Shown: one piece after another, positions 55,575 through 62,867 of the stretch
How the letters are laid out: each line of letters begins with the position of its first letter
How positions within the stretch are numbered: the first letter of the stretch is position 1
Assembly: GCA_902611415.1 (NCBI GenBank)
Contig: CACLZM010000002.1
Span: 1-64,000 of the forward strand
Length of the DNA: 64,000 bases
Source of the DNA: an uncultured Alphaproteobacteria bacterium
GTDB lineage: Bacteria > Pseudomonadota > Alphaproteobacteria > HIMB59
Reading direction: 5' to 3'
Translations under genes and position numbers: made by a program
Notes under the pieces: generated by a model
What the model saw: the letters and a program-made list of their open reading frames with translations, nothing else
What the model was told of the DNA's origin: nothing
The model's database searches: none

Positions 55575-56885
55575 TTATTGACCAGCTTCCCAGCTAGCTT
55601 GTATTTCGTCAGCAACGTCCTTGGCTGATTTACCATTAGTATAATCAACCATACCGGTCCAGAAAGATCCTGCTCCAACCCAACCAGGCATCAAGTCTGA
55701 TCCATCAAACCTGAAAGTTGTTGCATTCATTAAGATTTCATGAAGACCTCTGAATGTATCACTAGAGTATTTACTGGTATCCACATATTTATGAGGTGTT
55801 AAAAAGCCACCTTTTTCCATAAATCTCTCGTTAGCTTCAGGGTGAAGTAAAAACTTCATGAACTCAGTTGTAATTGGTCTGTCATTAGTAGGAGCCATCA
55901 AAGTACCTGCTCCAAGCACAGGTTTACCTAAGTCCTGTGAAGCGAATGGTGGGAAGTAGAAGAAATCATAGTCCACACCTGCTTCTGCACCTTCAGGAAA
56001 GAAAGCCGGAATAAAGCTAGCTTGTCTATGCATCATGCACTCCGCAGGAGAGGTAAACAATCCATTAGGAGAGTCTCTAAAGTCAGTTGTTGCAACAGCT
56101 TTAGTACCACCATTAACGTAAGAGTCATTTAATGCTATTGAACCAAAGAAGTCCATTGCATCAATAACTCTTTGATCATTAAATTTCATTTCATTTGAAA
56201 CCCATTGATCGTATGTGTTTGGTGAATGAGTTCTTAGCATTATATCTTCCATCCAGTCTGTTGCTGGCCATCCTGTAGCTCCACCTGAGCCTAAACCGAT
56301 ACAAAATGGAGTATTTCCATCACTGACCATTTGATCTGCCAATGCTAATAAGTCTTCCATTGTTGTCGGTATTTCGTACCCATTATCTTCAAAGTTGTCT
56401 GGTGAATACCACACTAGACTTTTTACGTTCACTCTGTAAAAGACGCCATAGAACTTTTCAAAACCAACTGGATCTTTATATGTTGTGAGATCAACCCATG
56501 ATTGACCTGCAGCATAGTTGTCAAGAACCATTTGTTTAACATCATTACCTAATGGAGATAAACAACCAGTAGCTGCAATGTTTGCTGCTAATCCTGGTTG
56601 AGGGAATACAGCTATGTCAGCTGGACTACCTGCTTGACAGTCAATATTAATAATTGATTCAAATTCATCAGAACCACCATACTCGACAGATGCTCCTGTT
56701 GCTGCTTCAAAAATTGATATGACATCCCTAAAATCATCATCTTGTGGTGCCAACCAAGGACCAAAGATTGTTAATTTTTCTCCCGACAGGTCAGGGCCTG
56801 TATATGCGTGAGAACCAGCATTTGCATAGCTTGCTCCAAATAGAGAAATAGCTATCAAAGCTGTAAGTGTTTTAATTAATTTCAT
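55575..56885 (-). CDS. ABC alpha-glucoside importer binding protein, AglE-like
   Basis: 436-residue periplasmic binding protein. The signal peptide is MKLIKTLTALIAISLFGASYANA. LTIFGPWLAPQDDDFRDVIS, FEAATGASVEYGGSDEFESI and the AVFPQPGLAANIA stretch match AglE of rhizobial alpha-glucoside importers. The ribosome-binding site is very strong (GGAGGAGGA before the ATG). First gene of the - strand operon running to 46.6 kb. Likely ligands are sucrose, trehalose, maltose or similar alpha-glucosides. Confidence 0.9.
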   Translation of the reverse strand: MKLIKTLTALIAISLFGASYANAGSHAYTGPDLSGEKLTIFGPWLAPQDDDFRDVISIFEAATGASVEYGGSDEFESIINIDCQAGSPADIAVFPQPGLAANIAATGCLSPLGNDVKQMVLDNYAAGQSWVDLTTYKDPVGFEKFYGVFYRVNVKSLVWYSPDNFEDNGYEIPTTMEDLLALADQMVSDGNTPFCIGLGSGGATGWPATDWMEDIMLRTHSPNTYDQWVSNEMKFNDQRVIDAMDFFGSIALNDSYVNGGTKAVATTDFRDSPNGLFTSPAECMMHRQASFIPAFFPEGAEAGVDYDFFYFPPFASQDLGKPVLGAGTLMAPTNDRPITTEFMKFLLHPEANERFMEKGGFLTPHKYVDTSKYSSDTFRGLHEILMNATTFRFDGSDLMPGWVGAGSFWTGMVDYTNGKSAKDVADEIQASWEAGQ

Positions 56886-57064
56886 AGAAATCCTCCTCCT
56901 ATAAAAATATGTGAGAATGAATTTAACAAAATGAATATGATTTCATACACATTAAAAGCCTAAATAATATGCAATTAGCTGATATCAAAAGATCAATATT
57001 ATCAGCCTATATTAGTATTCAACCCACTTTTTTAGGGATTTTTATTGATTAGCTATGTTTAAAA

Positions 57065-57547
57065 TTAATGTTTACTTATAGTATCGTATTTTCTTTGTAT
57101 CGACTCAGGCCAAACAGACTTCATGAAAGCTAAAATTGACCATATGTCATCGTCATTTAATTTGTCATTACCTTGCATTTTGCCATCGTAGTTTTCATTA
57201 TAAATTTTAAACCCATACTTAATTATGTTAAAGAGCTGTTCTTGACTGTGATGCCATGTATGACCAGTACCATTTAAGGGTGGGGAAAGATTATGACCAT
57301 CTTTATCTTTTTTAGTGCTCCAGTTGGATTGGCCTTGTAAGTTGTCCCCATGACATGACGCACAATGAGTTACATAAAGAGATTTACCTAAGTTAATTTG
57401 ACTAATTAATTTTTCATCAATTTCGATATTATTTATTTCAATATTGTCATTTTCTTTTTTATTAGGGTTTAAAAAATACAGAAGAGAAATTATTATCGCT
57501 GCGAAACCAATAACAAATATTAAAATTCTTTTTAAAAGAAACGACAA
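57065..57547 (-). CDS. Membrane-anchored cytochrome c
   Basis: 160-residue single-haem cytochrome. The N-terminal span RILIFVIGFAAIIISLLYFL is likely an uncleaved anchor. The haem site is CASCHGDNLQG near residue 62. The downstream GKMQGNDKLNDDDIWSILAF supplies the axial methionine. It lies five bases after the CsoR gene on the same strand, so the metal sensor and cytochrome probably form one copper-responsive unit. Electron donor and acceptor are unknown. Confidence 0.87.
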   Translation of the reverse strand: MSFLLKRILIFVIGFAAIIISLLYFLNPNKKENDNIEINNIEIDEKLISQINLGKSLYVTHCASCHGDNLQGQSNWSTKKDKDGHNLSPPLNGTGHTWHHSQEQLFNIIKYGFKIYNENYDGKMQGNDKLNDDDIWSILAFMKSVWPESIQRKYDTISKH

Positions 57548-57552
57548 TGTTT

Positions 57553-57846
57553 TTAGTTATTAAATTTTCTAAGTAAATCTTGTAATTCTTCTATTTTCTG
57601 TTTTTTTTGTTTGTCGTTTTTTTTCATAGCATCAACAATACAGTGGTCAATGTGCTTATTGAGTATGTTATTTTCAAGAGATTTTATTGCCGAAGTTATA
57701 GCTCTTGTTTGTTGTAAAATTTCAAGACAATATCGTTTTTCAACAATCATTTTTTCAACGCCCTTAAGCTGACCATGAATTCGATTAATACGATGAATAT
57801 TTTTAATATGATCTGGATTTTTATTTATTTTAATAATATTTGACAT
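57553..57846 (-). CDS. csoR: CsoR-type copper-sensing repressor
   Basis: 97-residue all-helical repressor of the CsoR/RcnR/FrmR family. HRINRIHGQLKGVEKMIVEK is the conserved helix 1. Cys40, His65 and Cys69 (RYCLEIL and KHIDHCIVDAM) have the same spacing as the Cu(I) ligands Cys36-His61-Cys65 of the M. tuberculosis founder, so copper(I) is the expected signal. It lies divergent from the DUF4396 gene, with a palindrome between the two that would be its operator. Confidence 0.88.
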   Translation of the reverse strand: MSNIIKINKNPDHIKNIHRINRIHGQLKGVEKMIVEKRYCLEILQQTRAITSAIKSLENNILNKHIDHCIVDAMKKNDKQKKQKIEELQDLLRKFNN

Positions 57847-57856
57847 ATAAACAATA

Positions 57857-57878
57857 TACTATATACCAGTATATAGTA
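57857..57878. promoter_or_regulatory. Probable CsoR operator
   Basis: Perfect inverted repeat, arms TACTATATA and TATATAGTA around CCAG, lying in the 44 bases between the divergent csoR and DUF4396 starts. Family operators often combine TAC/ATA arms with a central C/G tract. The tract here is short. The position would let the repressor shut both genes. Confidence 0.68.
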
Positions 57879-57890
57879 AATAAAAAAATA

Positions 57891-58337
57891 ATGTTTGTAT
57901 CGACTCTCACCGATTTTAATTGGAAATGTAAACACACTTGGAAAAAAAGTGCTCATAATACTAAGTGGTGTTTAATTGGATGTGCCATAGGAGATCTTGG
58001 TACAATATTCTACTTTCAAGTTAATGAAATTGCTTGGCCTACCTTAAATATAATGATTTTAGCAATTATCAATGGATTGATTACAAGCATTATTCTTGAA
58101 ACAATAATTCTTTTAAGACAAAATCTTTCTCTAAGACAGGCAATTAGCACTGCTCTTGGAATGAGTTTTATATCTATGATATCAATGGAAATAGCTATGA
58201 ATGTTACAGATGTAATTTTAACAGGAGGGGCAATGCTTACTTGGTGGGTCGTTCCTATAATGCTTTTTGTTGGTTTTATTACTCCTTGGCCCTATAATTA
58301 TTGGCGTTTAAAAAAGTACAATATTGCGTGCCACTAA
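57891..58337 (+). CDS. DUF4396 integral membrane protein
   Basis: 148-residue membrane protein with four hydrophobic segments. It recalls the DUF4396 family: HNTKWCLIGCAIGDLGTIFY at the start, MSFISMISMEIAMNVTDVIL, and the end PWPYNYWRLKKYNIACH. The family is of unknown function. Conserved cysteines and histidines at both ends (KCKHTW, WCLIGC, ACH) could bind metal. ATG at 57891 is chosen because it lies beyond the operator; an earlier in-frame start at 57840 would run through it. Divergence from csoR suggests copper control. Confidence 0.8.
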   Translation: MFVSTLTDFNWKCKHTWKKSAHNTKWCLIGCAIGDLGTIFYFQVNEIAWPTLNIMILAIINGLITSIILETIILLRQNLSLRQAISTALGMSFISMISMEIAMNVTDVILTGGAMLTWWVVPIMLFVGFITPWPYNYWRLKKYNIACH

Positions 58338-58795
58338 AATTTTCTATTATTTACCTAGTTTCCTCACTGTTTTTACTCGTAAATAACCTATTTGCTTCTC
58401 ATGTCACCGTAGTTGATGGAGACACAATTAAATTAGGTAATGTTAAAATACGTTTTAATGGAATAGATGCTCCTGAAATTAATCAGACGTGTGTTGCAAG
58501 TGAAGGGAAGGTTGCTTGTGGAAAAATATCAAAAGATATTTTACTTACAAAAGTTACAAATAATAAAATTAGTTGTACAGATGAGGGAAAAGACTTTTAT
58601 GGAAGAGTTTTAGGTGAGTGCTTTGTCAATGGAGAGTCATTAAGTAGTTATTTAGTTAGAGAGGGCTTTGCGTTTGCTTATAGAAAATATTCAGATAAAT
58701 ATATTTTAGATGAGGAGTATGCTAAATCAAATAGGCTTGGAATGTGGTCTATGAAATTTCAATTTCCATGGGATTACCGAAAAAGTAATAATTGA
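58328..58795 (+). CDS. Exported thermonuclease-like (SNase) protein
   Basis: 155-residue OB-fold nuclease of the staphylococcal nuclease family. VTVVDGDTIKLG holds the metal aspartate, IRFNGIDAPEINQTC the conserved arginine region, and DFYGRVLGECFVNGESLSSY the second arginine. GTG at 58328 gives a good signal peptide (FSIIYLVSSLFLLVNNLFAS) and a ten-base overlap with the preceding gene. An earlier TTG (58301) would spoil the signal. It probably degrades nucleic acid in the periplasm or outside the cell. Confidence 0.85.
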   Translation: MPLKFSIIYLVSSLFLLVNNLFASHVTVVDGDTIKLGNVKIRFNGIDAPEINQTCVASEGKVACGKISKDILLTKVTNNKISCTDEGKDFYGRVLGECFVNGESLSSYLVREGFAFAYRKYSDKYILDEEYAKSNRLGMWSMKFQFPWDYRKSNN

Positions 58796-60015
58796 GAGAT
58801 AAAAAACAAATTGCAGTAATTGGCGCTGGAATTGTTGGTCTAAGCACTTCTTATTATTTACAGTCATCAGGCCATCAGGTTACAATATTTGATCAGAATG
58901 ATCCTGGCTCAGGAACTTCGAGAGGGCATGCAAGTGTGATTGCAGATTACGGTGTTCCTGCACTAAATCAGCCTGATATTTGGAAAAATTTATTTCGATA
59001 TACTTTTTCTAACAACTCTCCCCTATCTATAAAATGGTCTTATTTACCTAAAATGCTTCCTTGGATCTTTAAATTTCTTCAAAATTGTAATTCAAAATCA
59101 ATGAACTATACAGCAGAGCATATGACAAGCCTTTTAAAGAATGCTTTGCAGTCTTATGAGAGATTGCTTCGTGAAATTGGGGCTACGGATCTAGTGACAC
59201 ATAAAGGAGTTTTATATGTTTGGATTAATGAAAAAGAAAAACCAACTTATGACCAAATAGAAATAAGAAAAAAAAATAATGTTGAGCAAGTTAGTCTTTC
59301 CAAAGATGAGATCTTAGATCTCGAGCCAAATTTAAGTAGCAACATTAAAGGAGGTTGGTATTTTCCTCGCGCACATCATACTTTAAACCCAGATAAGATT
59401 TTAAATAAGTTATTTTTAAAGTTTACTGAAAAAACGGGAAAATTTTTAAAGGAAAAGGTAGTATCAGTAAATCATAGTTTTGGAAAATTCAGTATCAATA
59501 ATAAAAATTATGACTGTTTGATTGTTTGTGGAGGAGCTTTTTCAAAAGATTTAGTTAATCAACTAGAAAATAAAAGTATACCTCTTGAAACAGAAAGAGG
59601 TTACCATTTAGAGTTTCTTGGAACTCAAGAATATTTAACTCGTCCAATCTGTCTGGTCGACTCAGGTATGTACTTAACTCCTCTTGAATATGGAATTAGA
59701 GGTGCAGGAACAGTGGAACTAGCTGGTACAACAAAAAAGGTAAATAAATCAAGGCTTAATTATATTCATCATTATGCCAAACAATTAATTCCAAAACTTC
59801 AAGAATATCAAAATTCATGGTTAGGCTATAGACCAACTCTTCCAGACTGTTTGCCAATAATTAGTAAGTCCCCAAGTCTTGAAAATCTTTATTACGGTTT
59901 TGGACATAATCACTTAGGTTGGACTTTAGGTCCAATAACTGGAAAAGTAATTACTGGGCTAGTGAACGGTGAGACACCGCATAATCCAGCTTTTTTGATT
60001 GATAGGTATTTATAG
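58792..60015 (+). CDS. FAD-dependent amino-acid oxidoreductase (DadA-like)
   Basis: 407-residue flavoprotein of the D-amino-acid dehydrogenase/oxidase (DAO) family. FAD site IAVIGAGIVGLSTSYYLQSS then VTIFDQNDPGSGTSRGHA. YFPRAHHTLNPDKI and the C-terminal WLGYRPTLPDCLPIISKSPS and GFGHNHLGWTLGPITG match DadA. It would feed electrons from D-amino acids or related imino acids to the respiratory chain. TTG start overlapping the nuclease stop by four bases. Sarcosine- or hydroxyproline-type substrates are alternatives. Confidence 0.87.
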   Translation: MRDKKQIAVIGAGIVGLSTSYYLQSSGHQVTIFDQNDPGSGTSRGHASVIADYGVPALNQPDIWKNLFRYTFSNNSPLSIKWSYLPKMLPWIFKFLQNCNSKSMNYTAEHMTSLLKNALQSYERLLREIGATDLVTHKGVLYVWINEKEKPTYDQIEIRKKNNVEQVSLSKDEILDLEPNLSSNIKGGWYFPRAHHTLNPDKILNKLFLKFTEKTGKFLKEKVVSVNHSFGKFSINNKNYDCLIVCGGAFSKDLVNQLENKSIPLETERGYHLEFLGTQEYLTRPICLVDSGMYLTPLEYGIRGAGTVELAGTTKKVNKSRLNYIHHYAKQLIPKLQEYQNSWLGYRPTLPDCLPIISKSPSLENLYYGFGHNHLGWTLGPITGKVITGLVNGETPHNPAFLIDRYL

Positions 60016-60584
60016 TGAATTTAAAACCTTTAATTCTCATAGTTGCTTTTTTAATTCCATCAAAGTTACTGTCTAATTCACTTGATCAAGATTACTGTGT
60101 TGGCTACTTAGAGGAAGTCTACTGGTCCTTGGATTCTATCGAAGAGATTGAAGTTCGAGAAAGAATAATTAAATTTTTTGATGATAATTTTGAAGGTGCA
60201 GAAAACTTAAACTATGACTTGTATTATGACTCCAAATCAAAGCAGTTTTTAATAGATTTGGACGGTGTAGATATTAGTAAATATAAAAAAGTCAATTATC
60301 CTAATTTTGAAATCTTGGTATTAGATGCATACATCAATCTCTTTAAGGGAGATGGAATAAATTATTGTCCTGCATTTTGGAATAATTGTAGTGAGGAGTC
60401 ATTGAAGTCTTTTTTTCAAGCCTCAGAGGACTTTAGTCGATCTTGGAGTGGCGAGGAAAATGTAATGAAATTTCTCACAGATCACTTCGTCAATCATCAT
60501 TGCACCATGTATCTTGATACCTCTATTGATAAAAAGACTTTCATAAGCGATCTCAATATTTTAATTAATGAATTAACCAAATAA
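60015..60584 (+). CDS. Exported protein of unknown function with four cysteines
   Basis: 189 residues, not recognised. The signal peptide is PLILIVAFLIPSKLLSNS. The mature protein is acidic, rich in Asp, Glu, Phe and Tyr, with four cysteines (DQDYCVGY, INYCPAFW, NNCSEESL, HHCTMYLD), enough for two disulfides. GTG start shares one base with the DadA-like stop. It may be the last gene of the operon beginning at the copper operator. Confidence 0.65.
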   Translation: MNLKPLILIVAFLIPSKLLSNSLDQDYCVGYLEEVYWSLDSIEEIEVRERIIKFFDDNFEGAENLNYDLYYDSKSKQFLIDLDGVDISKYKKVNYPNFEILVLDAYINLFKGDGINYCPAFWNNCSEESLKSFFQASEDFSRSWSGEENVMKFLTDHFVNHHCTMYLDTSIDKKTFISDLNILINELTK

Positions 60585-60657
60585 TTTATTAACAACTTTT
60601 TTAATTTATGCGTAACTTCTATCAAAGACTGATCCATATTTATGATATTTATCGTTA

Positions 60658-60870
60658 ATGGGCTGGTGGAATGGTAAAGAGGAGTTATTTGAAAATAATG
60701 AAATTCCTTATAATAAGTGTTCTGAATGTGGTGACTACAAGGAAGTCTCAAAGAAATATATCAATAAAATCAACGATGAAATGATTACGATTTGCTACGA
60801 TTGTAGCAAAAAGCGTTATATTGAGTCGTTAATGGTGGTTTCTGCTATTGATGGAGTTGAGGACCTTTGA
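60658..60870 (+). CDS. Small zinc-ribbon-like protein
   Basis: 70 residues with two CxxC pairs, YNKCSECGDYKE and ITICYDCSKKRY, 24 residues apart, as in a zinc ribbon. The tail MVVSAIDGVEDL is short and acidic. No signal peptide. TATGAT ends 11 bases before the ATG and may be its -10 element. Function unknown; nucleic-acid or protein contact through the ribbon is possible. Its end overlaps a possible small gene on the other strand. Confidence 0.6.
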   Translation: MGWWNGKEELFENNEIPYNKCSECGDYKEVSKKYINKINDEMITICYDCSKKRYIESLMVVSAIDGVEDL

Positions 60871-60992
60871 TGGTTGTAGGTTAAGAAAAAAAATAAGACT
60901 ATAAACGCATATAATAAGACACCTACTATTACCACTAGAGGGATGAAACCGCTTTGATAAGACATCAAAGAAACAAAGACTAGAACACTCAT
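60816..60992 (-). CDS. Possible 58-residue membrane protein
   Basis: Open frame starting MSVLVFVSLMSYQSGF with a long hydrophobic helix (FIPLVVIVGVLLYAFIVLFF) and a polar tail (NHQRSSTPSIAETTINDSI). It lies just after the exported-protein operon on the - strand, ten bases beyond the last stop. It overlaps the end of the zinc-ribbon gene on the other strand. No ribosome-binding site is visible. The hydrophobic content and position are suggestive only. Confidence 0.35.
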   Translation of the reverse strand: MSVLVFVSLMSYQSGFIPLVVIVGVLLYAFIVLFFFLTYNHQRSSTPSIAETTINDSI

Positions 60993-61002
60993 AGAACTTT
61001 TT

Positions 61003-61452
61003 TTAAAAATACAAATACAGATAATCTTGAGCGATAATTTTTGAAGCAATAAAAACCTTTTCTGGTGGGAGCTCATCATAGCTGCTCCAACCGATGTATT
61101 TCAGAGAACCATCTAGACCAACGAGTTGGCGGATTTCATCTAAGGACCGAAGAGGGTGACCCTCTAAAGAGAGATCGAGAAGATATGAATGGTTCTCATT
61201 TCCTTGGACATGCAAACTCACAACCTGCCATTGATTTTGATTTTGATAGGGAAACACATATATGTTCGACTGTGTTTCTATACTAATTGTTTGAGCGTAA
61301 TTGTGTATTTGGTAATAAATTGTCTCTTTAAATAATTGCTTTGTTTTTTTATCTAAACTACCCAGCACAAAAATCGTTGACTGATTAATTTCTGCTTTAA
61401 TTTGTAAAGAGGAGGTTAGAAACATGACCACAAATAATAATTTTTTAATCAT
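61003..61452 (-). CDS. Exported protein of unknown function
   Basis: 149 residues, not recognised. Signal peptide IKKLLFVVMFLTSSLQIKAE. The mature part alternates polar and hydrophobic residues in a beta-rich pattern (NIYVFPYQNQNQWQVVSLHV, then HSYLLDLSLEGHPLRS) and ends in aromatics (QDYLYLYF). No cysteine in the mature part. ATG 61452 is chosen because it makes an ATGA overlap with the gene before it. Alternatives at 61458 and 61467 add three or five residues. Third gene of a coupled operon with an HTH protein, opposite a ligand-gated channel gene. Confidence 0.65.
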   Translation of the reverse strand: MIKKLLFVVMFLTSSLQIKAEINQSTIFVLGSLDKKTKQLFKETIYYQIHNYAQTISIETQSNIYVFPYQNQNQWQVVSLHVQGNENHSYLLDLSLEGHPLRSLDEIRQLVGLDGSLKYIGWSSYDELPPEKVFIASKIIAQDYLYLYF

Positions 61453-61976
61453 GTCCATCCCTGGCACGTATCCAAAGCACTGTTAAGAGCAGAACTGAGT
61501 CCGTTAGCTTTCATTTCTATCTCTTGTTTTTCAAACCTATTGAGAGGATCATTAATAGAAAATGAAATTTGTCCTCTTTTGGATAATAGCTCTTCCAGCT
61601 TGGAGAAGTGATGTTTATAAAAACTCATTAACTCCCAACGTACGTATCCATCAGCATTCAATCGGCTTGCATTTTCGCCTTCATAAGATTGACCTGAAAG
61701 CTTCCAATCAAAAGTTTCACCACTCATGATGTCAAAATCTTTGGGCTCAAATCCTCGATTGGTGTAAACTAAACGGGCATCACAACTTAAATTTGGATCC
61801 ACAATAAAAATAATCATTTGATCTTGGTTTTCCAAGCTAAAGACTAAGTCTAAGTTTTCTTCTTTAGCCTCCATATGTATCCAATTATCAAATTCATGAT
61901 GCATAGGACTACCTTCTGCTTTTAGAGAACAATTAGTTAAAAAAACACTGATAAATAACAATAATAATGCTCTCAT
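61449..61976 (-). CDS. Exported protein (possible lipoprotein) of unknown function
   Basis: 175 residues, not recognised. The N-terminus ALLLLFISVFLTNCSLKAEG is a signal sequence. LTNC could be a poor lipobox, with Asn at -1 where Gly or Ala is usual. The mature part has two more cysteines (NLSCDARL and LDTCQGW) likely to form a disulfide. FEPKDFDIMSGETFDWKLSG suggests a beta-rich periplasmic domain. It is coupled to both neighbours: one-base overlap upstream (TAATG) and four-base overlap downstream. Confidence 0.65.
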   Translation of the reverse strand: MRALLLLFISVFLTNCSLKAEGSPMHHEFDNWIHMEAKEENLDLVFSLENQDQMIIFIVDPNLSCDARLVYTNRGFEPKDFDIMSGETFDWKLSGQSYEGENASRLNADGYVRWELMSFYKHHFSKLEELLSKRGQISFSINDPLNRFEKQEIEMKANGLSSALNSALDTCQGWT

Positions 61977-62296
61977 TACTTCTTTTCTCCTGGTTTGAAA
62001 TGGCTCATTAAAAATTGCTGAGGAAAGGGCACTTTAAGATAAGAGGCATATTGCCTAGTAAAAAAGTAATTTAAGGGATACTGGATAAATTCTAGATTAC
62101 CATTCTCAAGAGCATCAAGAGTGCTACGAGAATAATTCAAATGCTGCATTACATCCTCAACAGAAATATTATTTTCTTGCCTGATTTGTGCTAAACAACG
62201 CAAATACTCTTCAATATCTCTTAGGGATTGGGGTTCATTTTTTTTATTAGAGGACAACCTCCTACCTAAAGTAGGAGTAATATAATTAGACTTCAT
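61976..62296 (-). CDS. RodZ-like helix-turn-helix protein
   Basis: 106-residue cytosolic protein. Residues 27-90 match the N-terminal HTH of RodZ-type proteins (HTH_25): LRCLAQIRQENNISVEDVMQ, then SRSTLDALENGNLEFI and a YASYLKVP ending. Unlike RodZ there is no membrane span or periplasmic domain. Such short forms may bind DNA or a membrane partner. It heads a three-gene operon with two exported unknown proteins, divergent from the HTH/ion-channel operon. Confidence 0.7.
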   Translation of the reverse strand: MKSNYITPTLGRRLSSNKKNEPQSLRDIEEYLRCLAQIRQENNISVEDVMQHLNYSRSTLDALENGNLEFIQYPLNYFFTRQYASYLKVPFPQQFLMSHFKPGEKK

Positions 62297-62331
62297 GAAA
62301 ATAATAATGAGGAATATTATTTCTACAAATA

Positions 62332-62356
62332 GTCCAAAGCTTTTTTACTTTTGGAC
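62332..62356. promoter_or_regulatory. Inverted repeat between two divergent HTH genes
   Basis: Arms GTCCAAA and TTTGGAC, separated by 11 bases (half-site centres 18 apart), inside the 105-base region between the RodZ-like and phage-type HTH genes. It is a natural operator candidate for either protein. TTGGAC could also act as a -35 element. No experimental link is known to me. Confidence 0.45.
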
Positions 62357-62390
62357 ATAGATTATTGATTACCCGCTTAACATAAATTGC

Positions 62391-62396
62391 TATAGT
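62391..62396 (+). promoter_or_regulatory. -10-like element close to the HTH/ion-channel operon start
   Basis: TATAGT ends five bases before the ATG at 62402, the same distance as the TATAAT before the ferredoxin reductase gene. There is no ribosome-binding site (only GGGG). A leaderless transcript would result. The -35 match (TTGATT, 20 bases upstream) has a long spacer, so this is tentative. Confidence 0.35.
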
Positions 62397-62401
62397 GGGG
62401 T

Positions 62402-62866
62402 ATGTCTAAAACAAAAGAAATTATCACCATTGAACATACCCTAAAAGAGGTTCTTAAAAATTTAAGTGATCAAGACATTCAAGATATCACTGGGAAGTCT
62501 AAGTCTTATATATACAAATGTGCTGATCCTGACGACAGTGATAGGAATATACAATTTAGAACTGTCATTCGGTTAGAGCATGCTATGCATAAAATTTACC
62601 AAAAAACTCCTTTTAGCAATTTTTTGAAAGATTATCTAGCAACCACCCAACCTGAAAAACCTGCTAGTGAGAGTGAAGTACAATCAGAGATATTAGCAAT
62701 AGGCGGAAGATTGGGAGATTTAATGGATGCTGTGCGTGAGTCAATGGATGAGAAAAGTTCAGGGGGGTCAAAAATAGTCCCTCATGAAAAAGAGAAAATT
62801 TACCAAGACATCCAAAAATTAGATGATCAGTTGAGTAAAATTAAGAGTGTGTTAAAGTCACTCTAA
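62402..62866 (+). CDS. Phage-regulator-like HTH protein
   Basis: 154 residues. The N-terminal part, DQDIQDITGKSKSYIYKCAD then NIQFRTVIRLEHAMHKI, looks like the helix-turn-helix of small phage-type regulators (CII-like) found in many alphaproteobacteria. The C-terminal half has a predicted coiled-coil-like, heptad-rich end (EKIYQDIQKLDDQLSKIKSV). No signal or membrane span. One base separates its stop from the start of the channel gene, so the two are co-translated. A DNA-binding role is inferred from the HTH only. Confidence 0.62.
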   Translation: MSKTKEIITIEHTLKEVLKNLSDQDIQDITGKSKSYIYKCADPDDSDRNIQFRTVIRLEHAMHKIYQKTPFSNFLKDYLATTQPEKPASESEVQSEILAIGGRLGDLMDAVRESMDEKSSGGSKIVPHEKEKIYQDIQKLDDQLSKIKSVLKSL

Positions 62867-62867
62867 T

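Noticed and set aside
62402-62866. Prophage remnant at the right end of the window
   Set aside because: The HTH protein resembles small phage regulators, but neighbours are exported or membrane proteins with normal composition and no integrase or structural genes.
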